A stretch of 64,000 bases of DNA from Bradyrhizobium sp. AZCC 1610 (GCF_036924515.1 NZ_JAZHRR010000001.1:1087001-1151000); one strand, 5' to 3'; shown: positions 1 to 11,502, counted from the first letter of the stretch. The notes: generated from the sequence alone by a model not told the origin. Program-made: numbers and translations.

Positions 1-1134
1 GGCAAGGCGATGATGGGCACGGGCGAAGCGACCGGCGAGAAGCGGGCGCTGACCGCAGCGGAAGCTGCGATCGCCAACCCGTTGATCGACGACTCATCGA
101 TGAAGGGCGCCCGCGGCCTGCTGATCTCGATCACCGGCGGCAAGGACCTCACGCTGTTCGAAGTCGACGAAGCCGCCACGCGGATTCGCGAGGAGGTGGA
201 TCAGGACGCCAACATCATCGTCGGCGCCACCTTCGACGAAACGCTCGACGGCATCATCCGCGTTTCCGTCGTCGCCACGGGTATCGAGCAGGCGCAGATC
301 GCGCGCAATGCCGCCGCCGCCCCGGCGGCCGCGACCACTGCCACCGCCACCGGCACGTCCTCGCCGGACAGCCGTCTGGCCGAACTGACCGCTCGCCTCC
401 GCGCCGACAATGCGCGCCTGGCCGAACGCGCCCAGAAGCTCGAGCCGGCGGCGCAGGGGGGTGCTCCGGCTCCCGCGCAGGCCCCTGGCGCCGCCGCGCC
501 AGCGCAACGTTCGTCCAGCAATGTCGAGCGTGCAGCGCTCGCCGCGATCGCCGCGGCGGTTGAGACGCCGCAACAGGCGCCGATCCAGCCGGCGTCCTAT
601 GGCGACGTCACGGTCCGCCCGATCGCGCAGAAGCCGACCCTGTTCCCGGATCATAACGAGGCCGCCCGCGTCGAGTCCGAGCAGCCGGCGACACCCGAAA
701 CCTTCATCCCGCAGGCGGCCGAACGTCCGCCGTCCCGCTCGCCGCGGATGCCGAAATTCGAGGATCTCCCGATGCCAGCGCAGGCCGAAATCCGGCACGC
801 CCGCGGCGACGGAGAGGAGGAACATCCGCAGAAGACGCGGCTGTCGCTATTGCAGCGGCTCGCCAATGTCGGCCTCGGTCGCCGCGACGAAGAGACCGAG
901 CCGCCGATCGCGGCCCGCGCCTCCGGTCCCGCGATGGCGCCGCTGCCCGATCGCAAGCCGCAGCGTAGCGTCGCGCAGCAAATGGCGGCGAATCAGGAAC
1001 CGGTATCGGAGTACGCAAAACGCCCGGCGCCGCAAGGTTTGGACGTCCATGGCCGCCCGGCACCTGTTGCCCCGGCGCCACAGGGCGACGACCATCTTGA
1101 TATCCCGGCCTTCCTCCGACGCCAGGCCAACTGA
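1..1134 (+). CDS. ftsZ: Cell division protein FtsZ, C-terminal part (5' truncated by window)
   Basis: The frame is open from base 1, so the window begins inside the gene; 377 residues are visible. They begin with [10 protein letters not shown], which belongs to the end of the tubulin-like GTPase domain of FtsZ, followed by the C-terminal activation domain (about residues 15-105 here, including the [19 protein letters not shown] stretch). A long Ala/Pro/Arg-rich disordered linker of about 250 residues follows, longer than in enterobacteria but normal for rhizobia. The last residues, DIPAFLRRQ, form the conserved C-terminal peptide that binds FtsA and other membrane tethers. FtsZ polymerises at midcell to form the Z ring. 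A strong terminator follows 27 bases after the stop, so lpxC downstream has its own promoter. Confidence 0.97.
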   Translation, partial: GKAMMGTGEATGEKRALTAAEAAIANPLIDDSSMKGARGLLISITGGKDLTLFEVDEAATRIREEVDQDANIIVGATFDETLDGIIRVSVVATGIEQAQIARNAAAAPAAATTATATGTSSPDSRLAELTARLRADNARLAERAQKLEPAAQGGAPAPAQAPGAAAPAQRSSSNVERAALAAIAAAVETPQQAPIQPASYGDVTVRPIAQKPTLFPDHNEAARVESEQPATPETFIPQAAERPPSRSPRMPKFEDLPMPAQAEIRHARGDGEEEHPQKTRLSLLQRLANVGLGRRDEETEPPIAARASGPAMAPLPDRKPQRSVAQQMAANQEPVSEYAKRPAPQGLDVHGRPAPVAPAPQGDDHLDIPAFLRRQAN

Positions 1135-1161
1135 GGTTTTGTTACAATCGAGGTAAGCAAA

Positions 1162-1190
1162 GGGCCCCGGCTGTTCCAGCCGGGGCCCCT
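1162..1190 (+). terminator. Intrinsic terminator after ftsZ
   Basis: A perfect 12-bp GC-rich stem (1162-1173 with 1177-1188) closes a 3-base loop and is followed by CTTCTCTTT. It lies just after the ftsZ stop and ends the division operon. Confidence 0.85.
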
Positions 1191-1486
1191 TCTCTTTGGC
1201 TTGTGCCGAGCCTCGGCTCACTGGCCAACCAACTGATTTTAAATCATTAATTATTCATTCCGTGATCGGGTATCGCGTCTGAATTCGCGTCCGCCCGTGT
1301 CGGAGTTTGGTTAACCCTTGGCACGATTGCGGCAGAGATAGGGTAACAATCGGTAAAGAAGCGTGAGTTGGCGCGCTTCGGGGCGGTGACTATGGTCTGC
1401 CGTGACTTGGGGATGCCTAAAACGCGAATCGGTGCTTACGCCCGGTTCCAAGTCTTTAGGTAAAGTCGGTAGTGGGCAGTTAGCGA
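1191..1486 (+). promoter_or_regulatory. Upstream region of lpxC
   Basis: About 300 bases without a gene. It is clearly more AT-rich than the surroundings around 1235-1260 (two TTAA words 4 bases apart at 1239-1250) and holds one TTAACC word at 1311-1316, a CtrA half-site in alphaproteobacteria. The spacing does not match the full TTAA-N7-TTAA CtrA site, so cell-cycle control is only a possibility. No small ORF or RNA was recognised. Confidence 0.35.
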
Positions 1487-2446
1487 ATGAAATTCAGCCG
1501 TCAAACCACGCTTCGGTCGCAAGCCACCGTAACGGGCGTCGGCGTTCATTCCGGTCTACCTGTCAGCCTGACGCTTGGACCTGCTCCTGTGGATGCGGGC
1601 TTTGTTTTTATCCGCACCGGCCTTGATGAGGCCGACCGCGAAGTTCCCGCAATCGCGGAATCCGTAACCGCCACCGATCTTGCTACCGTTCTCGGCGACC
1701 GGGAAGGCCCGCTGGTTTCCACCGCCGAACATGTGCTCGCTGCCTTGCGCGGCATGGGCGTCGACAACGCCATCATCGAAGTCGACGGTCCGGAAGTTCC
1801 GATCATGGACGGCAGCGCGGCGGCCTTCGTCGCCGCCATCGACCAGGCCGGCATCGTCACCCAGTCGGCCTCCCGCCGCTTCATTCAGGTGCTGAAAGCG
1901 GTACAGGTCGCGATCGGCGATAGCTTCGGCGAACTGCGCCCGCATGCAGGCGGGTTCCGCGTCGAGGTCGAGATCGACTTCGCCAATCCCGTGATCGGCC
2001 GCCAGAACTTCTCGCTCGATCTCAACCCCGAAAGCTTCCGCCGCGAGATTTCCCGCGCCCGGACTTTTGGCTTCATGAACGACGTGGCGCGGCTCTGGAG
2101 CGCCGGTTTCGCGCGCGGCGCCTCGTTTGAGAATACAGTGGTGCTCGATGACGCCCGTCTGCTCAACACCGAAGGGCTGCGCTTCAGCGACGAATGCGCC
2201 CGCCACAAGGCGCTGGACGCGGTTGGCGATCTAACCCTGGCTGGTTTGCCGCTGCTTGGCGCCTACCGCTCGGTGCGCGGCGGCCACAAGCTGAACCACG
2301 CCGTGCTGACGGCCCTGTTGGCCGATCGCAGCGCCTGGCGGGTGGTCGAGGCCGAGCCGGCACGCCGTCCCCGCGGCCATGTCGAGGCCGGTGCGGGCAT
2401 GGTGGGCGGCTTGATCGCCCCGGTCTATGGTCCGGATGTTTCCTGA
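1487..2446 (+). CDS. lpxC: UDP-3-O-acyl-N-acetylglucosamine deacetylase LpxC
   Basis: Catalyses the first committed step of lipid A synthesis: zinc-dependent removal of the acetyl group from UDP-3-O-acyl-GlcNAc in the cytoplasm. The 319 residues match the family length. Visible motifs are the N-terminal HSG turn, the STAEHVLAALRGM metal-binding helix (His82), the PIMDGSA strand, RTFGFM, the RHKALDAVGDL segment with the second zinc ligands, and GGHKLNHAV near the end. The ATG at 1487 gives the usual MKFSRQTTL start. It sits between ftsZ and bamD, the standard alphaproteobacterial order, and is transcribed separately from ftsZ because of the terminator at 1162. Confidence 0.97.
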   Translation: MKFSRQTTLRSQATVTGVGVHSGLPVSLTLGPAPVDAGFVFIRTGLDEADREVPAIAESVTATDLATVLGDREGPLVSTAEHVLAALRGMGVDNAIIEVDGPEVPIMDGSAAAFVAAIDQAGIVTQSASRRFIQVLKAVQVAIGDSFGELRPHAGGFRVEVEIDFANPVIGRQNFSLDLNPESFRREISRARTFGFMNDVARLWSAGFARGASFENTVVLDDARLLNTEGLRFSDECARHKALDAVGDLTLAGLPLLGAYRSVRGGHKLNHAVLTALLADRSAWRVVEAEPARRPRGHVEAGAGMVGGLIAPVYGPDVS

Positions 2447-2756
2447 CTTTCGCCTGCGAAATGTCCCTGACTTTCCAAGCTTTTTTCGCGCCATACCGAC
2501 GCGTTTTCCGTAGTAACCACAATTGGTAAGGCTGTCGTCCAGCCGCCTTAATCCGGGCGAATTGGCTGCGTATTCGATTGGTTGAGGACCATTTTTCGGC
2601 TACAGAGGCCTGCGGTTGCACCACAGGGCGCCACGAGGCCTGAAAGAATTGTGTACCAAACGCATTGGGCACGGGGAATATGACGTCTATGACCGCGGTT
2701 CATGGACGGGCGGGCTCAGTCATCAACCGCATCAAAGGCGTCAGGTCACAGATTCC
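2447..2756 (+). other. Gap between lpxC and bamD
   Basis: About 310 bases. A T-rich stretch (AAGCTTTTTT near 2479) follows lpxC and could help termination. The bamD frame is open without stops from 2616, but the residues before 2757 have no signal-peptide or BamD character. Nothing else was recognised; the bamD promoter presumably lies here. Confidence 0.4.
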
Positions 2757-3689
2757 ATGTTGGCACAGCGTATGACGCTCGAATCACGCAAATCACTTGG
2801 GCTTTCCAGCCTCGCCGGGGCCGGACGGTCGCTGCGGCTGGCGGCGGGCCTGATTGCGCTCGCCATTCCCTTGAGCGGATGCGGCACGGGCGCGCTCTGG
2901 GACAAGTTCACCGCCAAGGACGACACCTTCAACGAGGAACCGGCGGACAAGCTCTACAATGAGGGCTTGTACCTGATGAACCAGCGCAAGGATAACAAGG
3001 CGGCGTCGAAGAAATTCGAGGAAGTCGACCGCCAGCACCCTTATTCGGACTGGGCGCGCAAATCGCTGCTGATGTCGGCCTATTCCTTCTACAATTCCGG
3101 CGACTATGACAGCTGCATCGGCGCGGCGACCCGTTACGTGACGCTGCATCCCGGCAGCTCCGATGCGGCCTACGCGCAGTATCTGATCGCGGCCTCGCAT
3201 TACGACCAGATCCCGGACATCTCCCGCGACCAGGGCCGCACCGAAAAGGCGATCGCGGCGCTGGAAGAGGTGATTCGCAAATATCCGACCTCGGAATATT
3301 CGACCTCCGCCAAGGCCAAGCTCGAAGGCGCGCGCGACCAGCTCGCCGGCAAGGAAATGGACGTCGGCCGCTACTACATGGAAAAGCGCGACTACACCGC
3401 CGCGATCAACCGCTTCAAGACGGTCGTCACCCGCTACCAGACCACGCGGCATGTCGAGGAGGCGCTGGCGCGGCTGACCGAGGCCTACATGGCGATCGGC
3501 ATCGTCGGCGAGGCGCAGACGGCCGCGGCCGTACTTGGACACAACTTTCCTGACAGCCGCTGGTACAAGGACGCCTATAATCTTGTAAAGTCCGGCGGTC
3601 TCGAGCCGAGCGAGAACAAGGGTTCCTATATTTCCAGGGCCTTCAAGAAGTTGGGTCTCGGTTCCTTGACCAATATGGGTCGCGGTTAG
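2757..3689 (+). CDS. bamD: Outer membrane assembly lipoprotein BamD (ComL/YfiO)
   Basis: BamD is the essential TPR lipoprotein of the BAM complex that inserts beta-barrel proteins in the outer membrane. The chosen start gives 310 residues with a signal peptide (MTLESRKSLGLSSLAGAGRS... hydrophobic core) and a lipobox LSGC, followed by LWDKF and five TPR-like helix pairs: YNEGLYLMNQRK, YSDWARKSLLMSAYSFYN, DAAYAQYLIAASHYDQI, YYMEKRDYTAAINRFKTV and VEEALARLTEAYMAIG. The frame is also open upstream to 2616, but that part has no signal-peptide character. ATG at 2772 is a shorter alternative. The gene lies 13 bases before recN and is likely co-transcribed with it. Confidence 0.95.
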   Translation: MLAQRMTLESRKSLGLSSLAGAGRSLRLAAGLIALAIPLSGCGTGALWDKFTAKDDTFNEEPADKLYNEGLYLMNQRKDNKAASKKFEEVDRQHPYSDWARKSLLMSAYSFYNSGDYDSCIGAATRYVTLHPGSSDAAYAQYLIAASHYDQIPDISRDQGRTEKAIAALEEVIRKYPTSEYSTSAKAKLEGARDQLAGKEMDVGRYYMEKRDYTAAINRFKTVVTRYQTTRHVEEALARLTEAYMAIGIVGEAQTAAAVLGHNFPDSRWYKDAYNLVKSGGLEPSENKGSYISRAFKKLGLGSLTNMGRG

Positions 3690-3702
3690 GAATTTACTTC
3701 GC

Positions 3703-5391
3703 ATGCTGGCGCGTCTGTCGATCCGTGACATCGTCCTGATCGAACGGCTCGATATCGAATTCTCCCGTGGCCTCGCGGTGCTGACCGGCGAGACCGGCGC
3801 GGGCAAATCCATCCTGCTCGATGCCTTCGCGCTGGCGCTCGGCGGCCGCGGCGATTCGGGCCTGGTCCGCCATGGCGCGGAGCAGGGCCAGGTGACGGCC
3901 ACCTTCGACGTTCCGAAGGGCCATCCCGCCGCAAAGATCCTGTCCGAGAATGGCCTCGACGATGCGAGTTCTCAAGCGTCTTGCGAGATGATTCTTCGCC
4001 GCGTGCAGCTTGCCGACGGCCGCACCCGCGCCTTCATCAACGACCAGTCGATCAGCGTGCAGACGCTGAAAGCCGTCGGCGCGGCGCTGGTCGAGATTCA
4101 CGGCCAGCATGACGAGCGCGCGCTGGTCGATGCCTCGACGCACCGGCAGCTGCTCGACGCCTTTGCCGGGCTGGAGAAGGAGGTCTCGGCGCTGGAAACG
4201 TTATGGGAGGCGCGGCGCACCGCCAACGCGGCGCTGGACGCGCATCGTGCCAGCATGGAACGCGCCGCGCGCGAGGCGGATTATCTGCGCCACGCCGCCG
4301 ACGAACTCAAAGCCCTGAAGCCGAAGGACGGCGAGGAGACGGCGCTCGCCGAACGCCGCACCACCATGATGCAGGGCGAGAAGATCGCAAGCGACCTTCG
4401 TGAGGCGCAGGAGGCGGTCGGCGGCCCCCATTCGCCGGTGCCGGCACTGGCCGCCGCGGTACGCCGCCTCGAACGCCGTGCCGCCAATTCGCCCGCCCTG
4501 GTCGAGCCGGCGGTGAAGGCGATCGATATCGCGATCAACGCGCTGGAAGAGGCCGACCAGCATCTGAGCGCAGCCCTGATCGCGGCCGATTTCGATCCCG
4601 CCGAGCTGGAGCGCATCGAGGAGCGGCTGTTTGCGCTTCGCGCCGCCTCGCGCAAATACTCGACGCCGGTCGATGGGCTCGCGGCGCTCGCTGCCAAATT
4701 CGTCGCCGACGTCGCGCTGATCGATGCCGGCGCGGATCAGTTGAAGAAGCTGGAAGCCGCAGCCGATGAAGCCGACAAACGCTACGGTGCGGCTGCCGAG
4801 AAACTGTCTGCGGCCCGCAACAAGTTCGCCGAGAAGCTCAACAAGGCGGTGAACGCCGAACTTGCGCCGCTGAAGCTCGAACGCGCGAAATTCATGACCC
4901 AGGTCGAAACCGACGCGAAGTCGCCGGGACCTCAAGGCATCGACCGCGTCGAGTTCTGGGTGCAGACCAATCCCGGCACCAAGGCGGGCCCGCTGATGAA
5001 GGTCGCCTCCGGCGGCGAGCTGTCGCGCTTCCTGCTGGCGCTGAAAGTGGTGCTGTCGGATCGCGGCTCCGCGCCCACGCTGGTGTTCGACGAAATCGAT
5101 ACCGGCGTCGGCGGTGCGGTAGCGGACGCGATCGGCGCGCGGCTTTCGCGGCTGGCCGGCCAGGTCCAGGTGATGGCGGTGACGCACGCACCGCAGGTCG
5201 CCGCAAGGGCGAACCAGCATCTCCTGATTTCCAAGGACGCGCTCGACAAGGGCAAGCGCGTCGCCACCCGCGTCAACGCGCTCGCCGCCGACCACCGCCG
5301 CGAGGAAATCGCCCGCATGCTGGCCGGCGCGGAGATCACCGCGGAGGCAAGGGCGGCGGCGGAGCGGCTGTTGCGCGCGGCGACAGCTTAA
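3703..5391 (+). CDS. recN: DNA repair protein RecN (SMC-like ATPase)
   Basis: Cytoplasmic SMC-family ATPase acting in double-strand break repair with RecA. The 562 residues match the family. Walker A is GETGAGKS at residues 29-36; a coiled-coil region of charged, Ala-rich helices occupies about 160-360 with the usual two arms; the ABC signature SGGELSRFLLALK and the Walker B segment LVFDEIDTGVGG are near the C-terminus, followed by the H-loop VTHAPQVAARA. It starts 13 bases after bamD. The bamD-recN-ligA order is the standard one in rhizobia. Confidence 0.97.
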   Translation: MLARLSIRDIVLIERLDIEFSRGLAVLTGETGAGKSILLDAFALALGGRGDSGLVRHGAEQGQVTATFDVPKGHPAAKILSENGLDDASSQASCEMILRRVQLADGRTRAFINDQSISVQTLKAVGAALVEIHGQHDERALVDASTHRQLLDAFAGLEKEVSALETLWEARRTANAALDAHRASMERAAREADYLRHAADELKALKPKDGEETALAERRTTMMQGEKIASDLREAQEAVGGPHSPVPALAAAVRRLERRAANSPALVEPAVKAIDIAINALEEADQHLSAALIAADFDPAELERIEERLFALRAASRKYSTPVDGLAALAAKFVADVALIDAGADQLKKLEAAADEADKRYGAAAEKLSAARNKFAEKLNKAVNAELAPLKLERAKFMTQVETDAKSPGPQGIDRVEFWVQTNPGTKAGPLMKVASGGELSRFLLALKVVLSDRGSAPTLVFDEIDTGVGGAVADAIGARLSRLAGQVQVMAVTHAPQVAARANQHLLISKDALDKGKRVATRVNALAADHRREEIARMLAGAEITAEARAAAERLLRAATA

Positions 5392-7551
<2,160 letters not shown>

Positions 7552-7561
7552 CTCTCTCCGC

Positions 7562-7645
7562 GTCATTGCGAGGAGCGTAAGCGACGAAGCAATCCATAGC
7601 GCCGCTCGTGGAGAAATGGATTGCTTCGCTGCGCTCGCAATGACG
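7562..7645. repeat. Dispersed inverted repeat, GTCATTGCGAGGAGCG family
   Basis: The arms GTCATTGCGAGGAGCG...GCGACGAAGCAATCCAT and ATGGATTGCTTCGCTGCGCTCGCAATGAC face each other around a short centre. This is a palindromic intergenic element of a type common in Bradyrhizobium and Rhodopseudomonas. It lies between two convergent genes (ligA and the efflux gene) and could act as a bidirectional terminator. Confidence 0.75.
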
Positions 7646-7665
7646 TTGAGACAGCGATATTAACC

Positions 7666-8949
7666 TCACAACATCCCCTGTTCTTCCTCCTCCGCCTTTT
7701 TTACCAATTCCTCGCTCACCACACCGCTTCGCCGCGGCACCAAAAAGAACATTGCCGACGCACACGCGATCGAGAGCGCGAAGATGGCGGCCGTCAACGG
7801 CAGCGTCGTGGTGGAGTGGCCGCCGAGATAGGCGCCGAATTGCGAGACCAGCGCGCCGATGCCCTGCTGCAGGAAGCCCATCGCGCCCGCGGCGGTGCCG
7901 GCGGCCTCGGGCCGCACGCTGATAGCGCCGGCTGCGGCATTGTTCATCACGAAGGCGTTGGCGACCATCACGACCATCTGGGTGCCGAACAGCCAGACCG
8001 GCGACTGGTTGATCCCGACGATGCTCAGGAGAAGGTTCAGCAGGGCGCCGGTGAATTGCAGCGCCAGCCCGAACCAGATCAGCTTCTCCAGCGAATGGCG
8101 CGGCGCGAAGCGGACGCAGAACAGGTTGCCGATCAGATAGGCAAATCCGGTGGCCGCGAACCAGGCGCCGTATTCGGCGGTGGTTCGGCCCATCTGCGTC
8201 ACCACGATGTAAGGTCCGCCGCCGGCAAAGGTGAAGATGATTTGCGAAGCCAGCACCTGGCACAGCACATAGCCGAGAAAGGCGCGGTCGCGGATCAGCT
8301 TGCTGACATCGCCGCGGAAGCTGCTGCTGACGCCGCGCTCGCGGCGCGTCTCGGGCAGCGCAACGGCGATCAGCACGGCGACACTGAGCGAAGCCGCGGT
8401 AATGAAATAGAAGATCGCGCGCCAGCCGAACGCAGTCTCCAACAGACCGCCGGCGAGCGCGCTCAGCATTTGCGCCACCATCATGACCCCGATGACGAGG
8501 CTGATCATGGAGCTGATGCGATCGCGGCTGTAGAGATCGCGGATGATGGCGCGGCTCACCACCATGCCGGTGGCGCCGCCGAGCGCCTGCAGGAAGCGCG
8601 CCGCGATCAGTTGCGGCAGCGTCTGAGCCAGCGAGCAGCCGATGCTGGCCGCCACCATCAGGGCCAGGCCCGCGAGCAGCACCGGACGGCGGCCGAACTT
8701 GTCCGACAGTGGCCCCATGATGAGCTGCGAGCAGGCGATGCCGACCATGTAGAGCGACACCGTCATCTGTGCGATCGAGATGTCGCCGTGAAACGTCGTC
8801 GCCAGCACAGGCAGCGCCGGCACCAGCATATAGAGCGAGATCGGCGCGACGCCGGTCATCGCGACCAGCATCAGCAGCATGATCTTTGAAGTCGCGACGG
8901 CGTTATTGTCCGCCGCCGCGCCGGGCGGCTTGCCCACGACGCCGTGCAT
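7666..8949 (-). CDS. Bcr/CflA family multidrug efflux transporter (MFS)
   Basis: 427 residues with about twelve hydrophobic segments. The motif GPLSDKFGRRPVLLAG after the second segment is the MFS A-motif, and the start of the first membrane helix (MLLMLVAMTGVAPISLYMLVPALP) plus FHGDISIAQMTVSLYMVG are typical of the Bcr/CflA drug-proton antiporters. The protein would export drugs or small metabolites across the inner membrane; the substrate cannot be read from the sequence. It stands alone, convergent with ligA and separated from it by a palindromic repeat. Confidence 0.85.
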   Translation of the reverse strand: MHGVVGKPPGAAADNNAVATSKIMLLMLVAMTGVAPISLYMLVPALPVLATTFHGDISIAQMTVSLYMVGIACSQLIMGPLSDKFGRRPVLLAGLALMVAASIGCSLAQTLPQLIAARFLQALGGATGMVVSRAIIRDLYSRDRISSMISLVIGVMMVAQMLSALAGGLLETAFGWRAIFYFITAASLSVAVLIAVALPETRRERGVSSSFRGDVSKLIRDRAFLGYVLCQVLASQIIFTFAGGGPYIVVTQMGRTTAEYGAWFAATGFAYLIGNLFCVRFAPRHSLEKLIWFGLALQFTGALLNLLLSIVGINQSPVWLFGTQMVVMVANAFVMNNAAAGAISVRPEAAGTAAGAMGFLQQGIGALVSQFGAYLGGHSTTTLPLTAAIFALSIACASAMFFLVPRRSGVVSEELVKKAEEEEQGML

Positions 8950-9082
8950 TCGGGTCCGATCCCGTTGGTTGAAGATACTGTTGGTTGAATCAGACTGTAG
9001 CGCGGTGGCTCATGGCGGATACGGATGTTTCAGCATGCGGCCATGCTGAATTCGTACAGCACATCGCTCTCGTCACCCGGGA

Positions 9083-9162
9083 GTAGGATGGGTGGAGCGA
9101 AGCGATACCCATCGCCACGTACTCCGGCATTGATGGGTATCGCTTCGCTCCACCCATCCTAC
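9083..9162. repeat. Perfect 31-bp inverted repeat, GTAGGATGGGTGGAGCGAAGCG family
   Basis: Bases 9083-9113 are the exact reverse complement of 9132-9162, with an 18-base centre. The core GGGTGGAGCGAAGCG also occurs in the element at 18896-18978, so this is a dispersed family. It lies in the 237-base gap between the efflux gene start and the end of the aminopeptidase gene. Confidence 0.85.
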
Positions 9163-9186
9163 GGGCTTCGCACGCCGGAATGACGA

Positions 9187-11022
9187 TTAAAGCGGCAGCA
9201 TCGCTGCCGTCGCCTCATCCAGCCACAGCTTCGTGGCGTTGTCGTCGAGATGCGGGCGCACTGCGCGACTTACGCGCTCGTGGTAGTCGTTCAGCCATTT
9301 CAGTTCCGTCGCGCTCAGCATATTCACGTCGACCAGGCGGCGGTCGATCGGCGCCAGCGTCAGCGTCCCGAATGCATTCACCGGTTTTTCGGCGCCGGCG
9401 ACGTCGGTGCCGATGACGAGTTCGAGGTTCTCGATCCGGATGCCGTAGGCGTCGGTCTTGTAATAGCCGGGCTCGTTGGAAAGGATCATGCCGCGCTTCA
9501 GCGGCGTGGTGCCGAGTTTTGAAATGCGCGCCGGGCCTTCGTGCACCGAGAGGTAGCTGCCGACGCCGTGGCCGGTGCCGTGCTCAAAATCGAGGCCGGC
9601 CTGCCACAGGAATTGCCGTGCAAAGGAATCGAGCTGCGCGCCGGTGGTGCCGTCGGGAAACACCGCGCGCGCAATCGCGATGTGTCCCCGAAGCACGCGG
9701 GTGAAGCGGTCGCGCATTTCGTCGGTGGGTGTGCCGATTGCAATCGTGCGGGTGACGTCGGTGGTGCCGTCTTCATATTGTGCCCCGGAATCGATCAGCA
9801 GGAGATCGCCGGGCGAAATCCGCCGGTTGCTCTTGCGGGTGACGCGGTAATGCACGATCGCGCCGTTCGGCCCGGTGCCGGCGATGGTCGGAAACGAAAC
9901 ATCCTTCAGCGCGCAGGTCTGGCGCCGAAAAGTTTCCAGTGCCTCTACGGTGTCGATCTCCGTCAGCGCGCCGGAGGGCGCCTCGCGGTCGATCCAGGCG
10001 AGGAAGCGTGTCAGCGCCACCGCGTCACGCTGGTGCGCGGTACGCGTGCCCTCGATCTCGGTGATATTCTTCACCGCCTTCAACAGGCTCACCGGATCGT
10101 TGCCGCGCACCGGTTTTCCCCCGGCGCCTGCGATCAGGCGGCTCAGCGCGTCCGCGGCGGTGGCGCTGTCGAGGGCGATCGCGGCGCCGCTGCGCGCGAG
10201 CTCGGTGAGATCAGGCACCAGCGCGTCGGGGTCCCGGACATCGGCTGATTGCTCGAGATGGTCGCGCGTCAGGTTGGAAAGCTTGCGGTGGTCGATGAAG
10301 ACGGTGGGGCGGCCGTCCTTCGGCACCAGCGCGTAGGACAAAGGCAGCGGCGTGTGCGAGACGTCGGCGCCGCGGATGTTGAAGGTCCAGGCCACCGCGT
10401 GGCTGTCCGACAGCACCAGCGCCTCGACCCCGAGCTTGCTCATCTCGAGCCGGATCCGCTTGAGTTTCTCGGCTTCGATCTCGCCGGAAAATTGCGGGCC
10501 ATGAATGGCGACGCGGCCGAGCGGCGGGGCCGGGCGCTCGGTCCACACCGAATCCAGCGGGTTGCTCTCCACCGCGATCAATTCGGCGCCGGCCTTGGCG
10601 CAGGCGGCGGCCAGACGCTCGGCTGCCGCCGAAGTGTGCAGCCACGGGTCAAAACCGAGGCGGTCGCCGGCCGAAAGGTGTTTCCCCAGCCAGTGTTCCG
10701 GCGGTGGATCGGCCAGCGGCTCGATGTGCCAGGCCTTGCGGTCGACCTGCTTGGCGGCCTGCAGCGTATAGCGGCCATCGACGAAGACGGCGGCCTCGCG
10801 CGTCAGGACGATCGCCATGCCGGCCGAGCCGGTGAAGCCGGTCAACCAGGCCAGCCGCTCTTCGGAGGCCGCGACATACTCATTTTGCTGCTGATCGGCG
10901 CGGGGAATCACGAATCCGGTCAGTTTCCGGCGCGCCAGTTCCTCGCGGAAGATGCCCAGCCGCGCAGTCAGCGCGACGCCGCTCTCGGGTTCTTCGAATG
11001 TCTGGAAATGAGCTTCGAACAT
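9187..11022 (-). CDS. Xaa-Pro aminopeptidase, M24B family (aminopeptidase P)
   Basis: Removes N-terminal residues that precede proline, using two metal ions. The 611 residues have the long three-domain form, like eukaryotic APP1: two creatinase-like N-terminal domains (about 1-310; GFVIPRADQQQNEY, RLAWLTGFTGSAG) and the pita-bread catalytic domain. Metal ligands can be seen in LLIDSGAQYEDGTTDVTRT (two Asp), GTGHGVGSYLSVHEGP (His), SNEPGYYK (Glu) and IRIENLELV (Glu). No signal peptide is present, so it acts in the cytoplasm. It is transcribed divergently from the small gene at 11212. Confidence 0.93.
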   Translation of the reverse strand: MFEAHFQTFEEPESGVALTARLGIFREELARRKLTGFVIPRADQQQNEYVAASEERLAWLTGFTGSAGMAIVLTREAAVFVDGRYTLQAAKQVDRKAWHIEPLADPPPEHWLGKHLSAGDRLGFDPWLHTSAAAERLAAACAKAGAELIAVESNPLDSVWTERPAPPLGRVAIHGPQFSGEIEAEKLKRIRLEMSKLGVEALVLSDSHAVAWTFNIRGADVSHTPLPLSYALVPKDGRPTVFIDHRKLSNLTRDHLEQSADVRDPDALVPDLTELARSGAAIALDSATAADALSRLIAGAGGKPVRGNDPVSLLKAVKNITEIEGTRTAHQRDAVALTRFLAWIDREAPSGALTEIDTVEALETFRRQTCALKDVSFPTIAGTGPNGAIVHYRVTRKSNRRISPGDLLLIDSGAQYEDGTTDVTRTIAIGTPTDEMRDRFTRVLRGHIAIARAVFPDGTTGAQLDSFARQFLWQAGLDFEHGTGHGVGSYLSVHEGPARISKLGTTPLKRGMILSNEPGYYKTDAYGIRIENLELVIGTDVAGAEKPVNAFGTLTLAPIDRRLVDVNMLSATELKWLNDYHERVSRAVRPHLDDNATKLWLDEATAAMLPL

Positions 11023-11211
11023 TGCCTGGTCACTTTAGGGTTGGGTGGAGCGGTCCGCAATGCGGCCGGCATCGCCACAATTTGGCATAATCCGTGCTTC
11101 ACTATATCCGTTCGCGTTAGTCGGATGGAACGGTTTTGCAGTGTAGGCTGTTCGGCTCAAGATACCGGGAGGCTCCAGGAGTGTTTCAACTCAATGAAGA
11201 GGGGATACACC

Positions 11212-11400
11212 ATGCCTGCTTTCACGTTTGAGAAGATTTCGCCACCGGCCGACCGCGGCCCGATAACGCCGGTCGCCAACAAGAAACAGCGCGGCGTCAT
11301 CGTCCAGATCCTCGACCGGTTCGCGGAAGCGCGCGTCAAGCGATCGTTGAAGAAAGAAAAGGGCGTGATCGCCAGCAATCGTCACAGATCGGCCGACTAG
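11212..11400 (+). CDS. Small basic protein of unknown function (62 aa)
   Basis: A 62-residue frame with a good ribosome site (GAGGGG seven bases before the ATG). It starts MPAFTFEKISPPADRG and ends in a Lys/Arg-rich stretch (VKRSLKKEKGV). I do not recognise the family. An ATG at 11194 in the same frame is a possible earlier start. No signal peptide, membrane segment or cysteine is present. It stands alone, divergent from the aminopeptidase gene, and its stop is followed at once by the repeat element at 11401, which may end its transcript. Confidence 0.6.
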   Translation: MPAFTFEKISPPADRGPITPVANKKQRGVIVQILDRFAEARVKRSLKKEKGVIASNRHRSAD

Positions 11401-11502
11401 AGCATTATCGGTTCTGATTGAATCAGAACCGAAGCTCTAGATTCTTGTTTTGACGCGTTTTCTTCACGCGAACCGGTACCACTTCGCTCGAAAACGCTAT
11501 GG
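11401..11502. repeat. About 100-bp dispersed repeat, copy 1 (GGTTCTGATTGAATCAGAACC head)
   Basis: It begins with a near-perfect palindrome (GGTTCTGATT, one base, AATCAGAACC), then GCTCTAGATTCTTGTTTTGACG, CGTTTTCTTCACGCGAACC and CACTTCGCTCGAAAACGCT. A second copy lies at 45609-45706 with only a few differences. The inner words CGTTTTC and GAAAACG let the tail fold back. Both copies sit directly against the 3' end of a minus-strand gene, so it may serve as a terminator for both strands. Confidence 0.85.

Noticed and set aside
1318..1334. Sigma-54 promoter TTGGCACGATTGC before lpxC
   Set aside because: The distance between the GG and GC elements is 9 bases instead of 12.
2512..2540. GTAACC word before bamD as a third ECF-type promoter
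   Set aside because: The following CGTCC is at 17 bases and lacks the CGTA sequence.
7621..8889. Plus-strand open frame of 422 codons opposite the efflux gene
   Set aside because: Composition is His/Gln/Arg/Glu-rich without structure, as expected for an antisense shadow.
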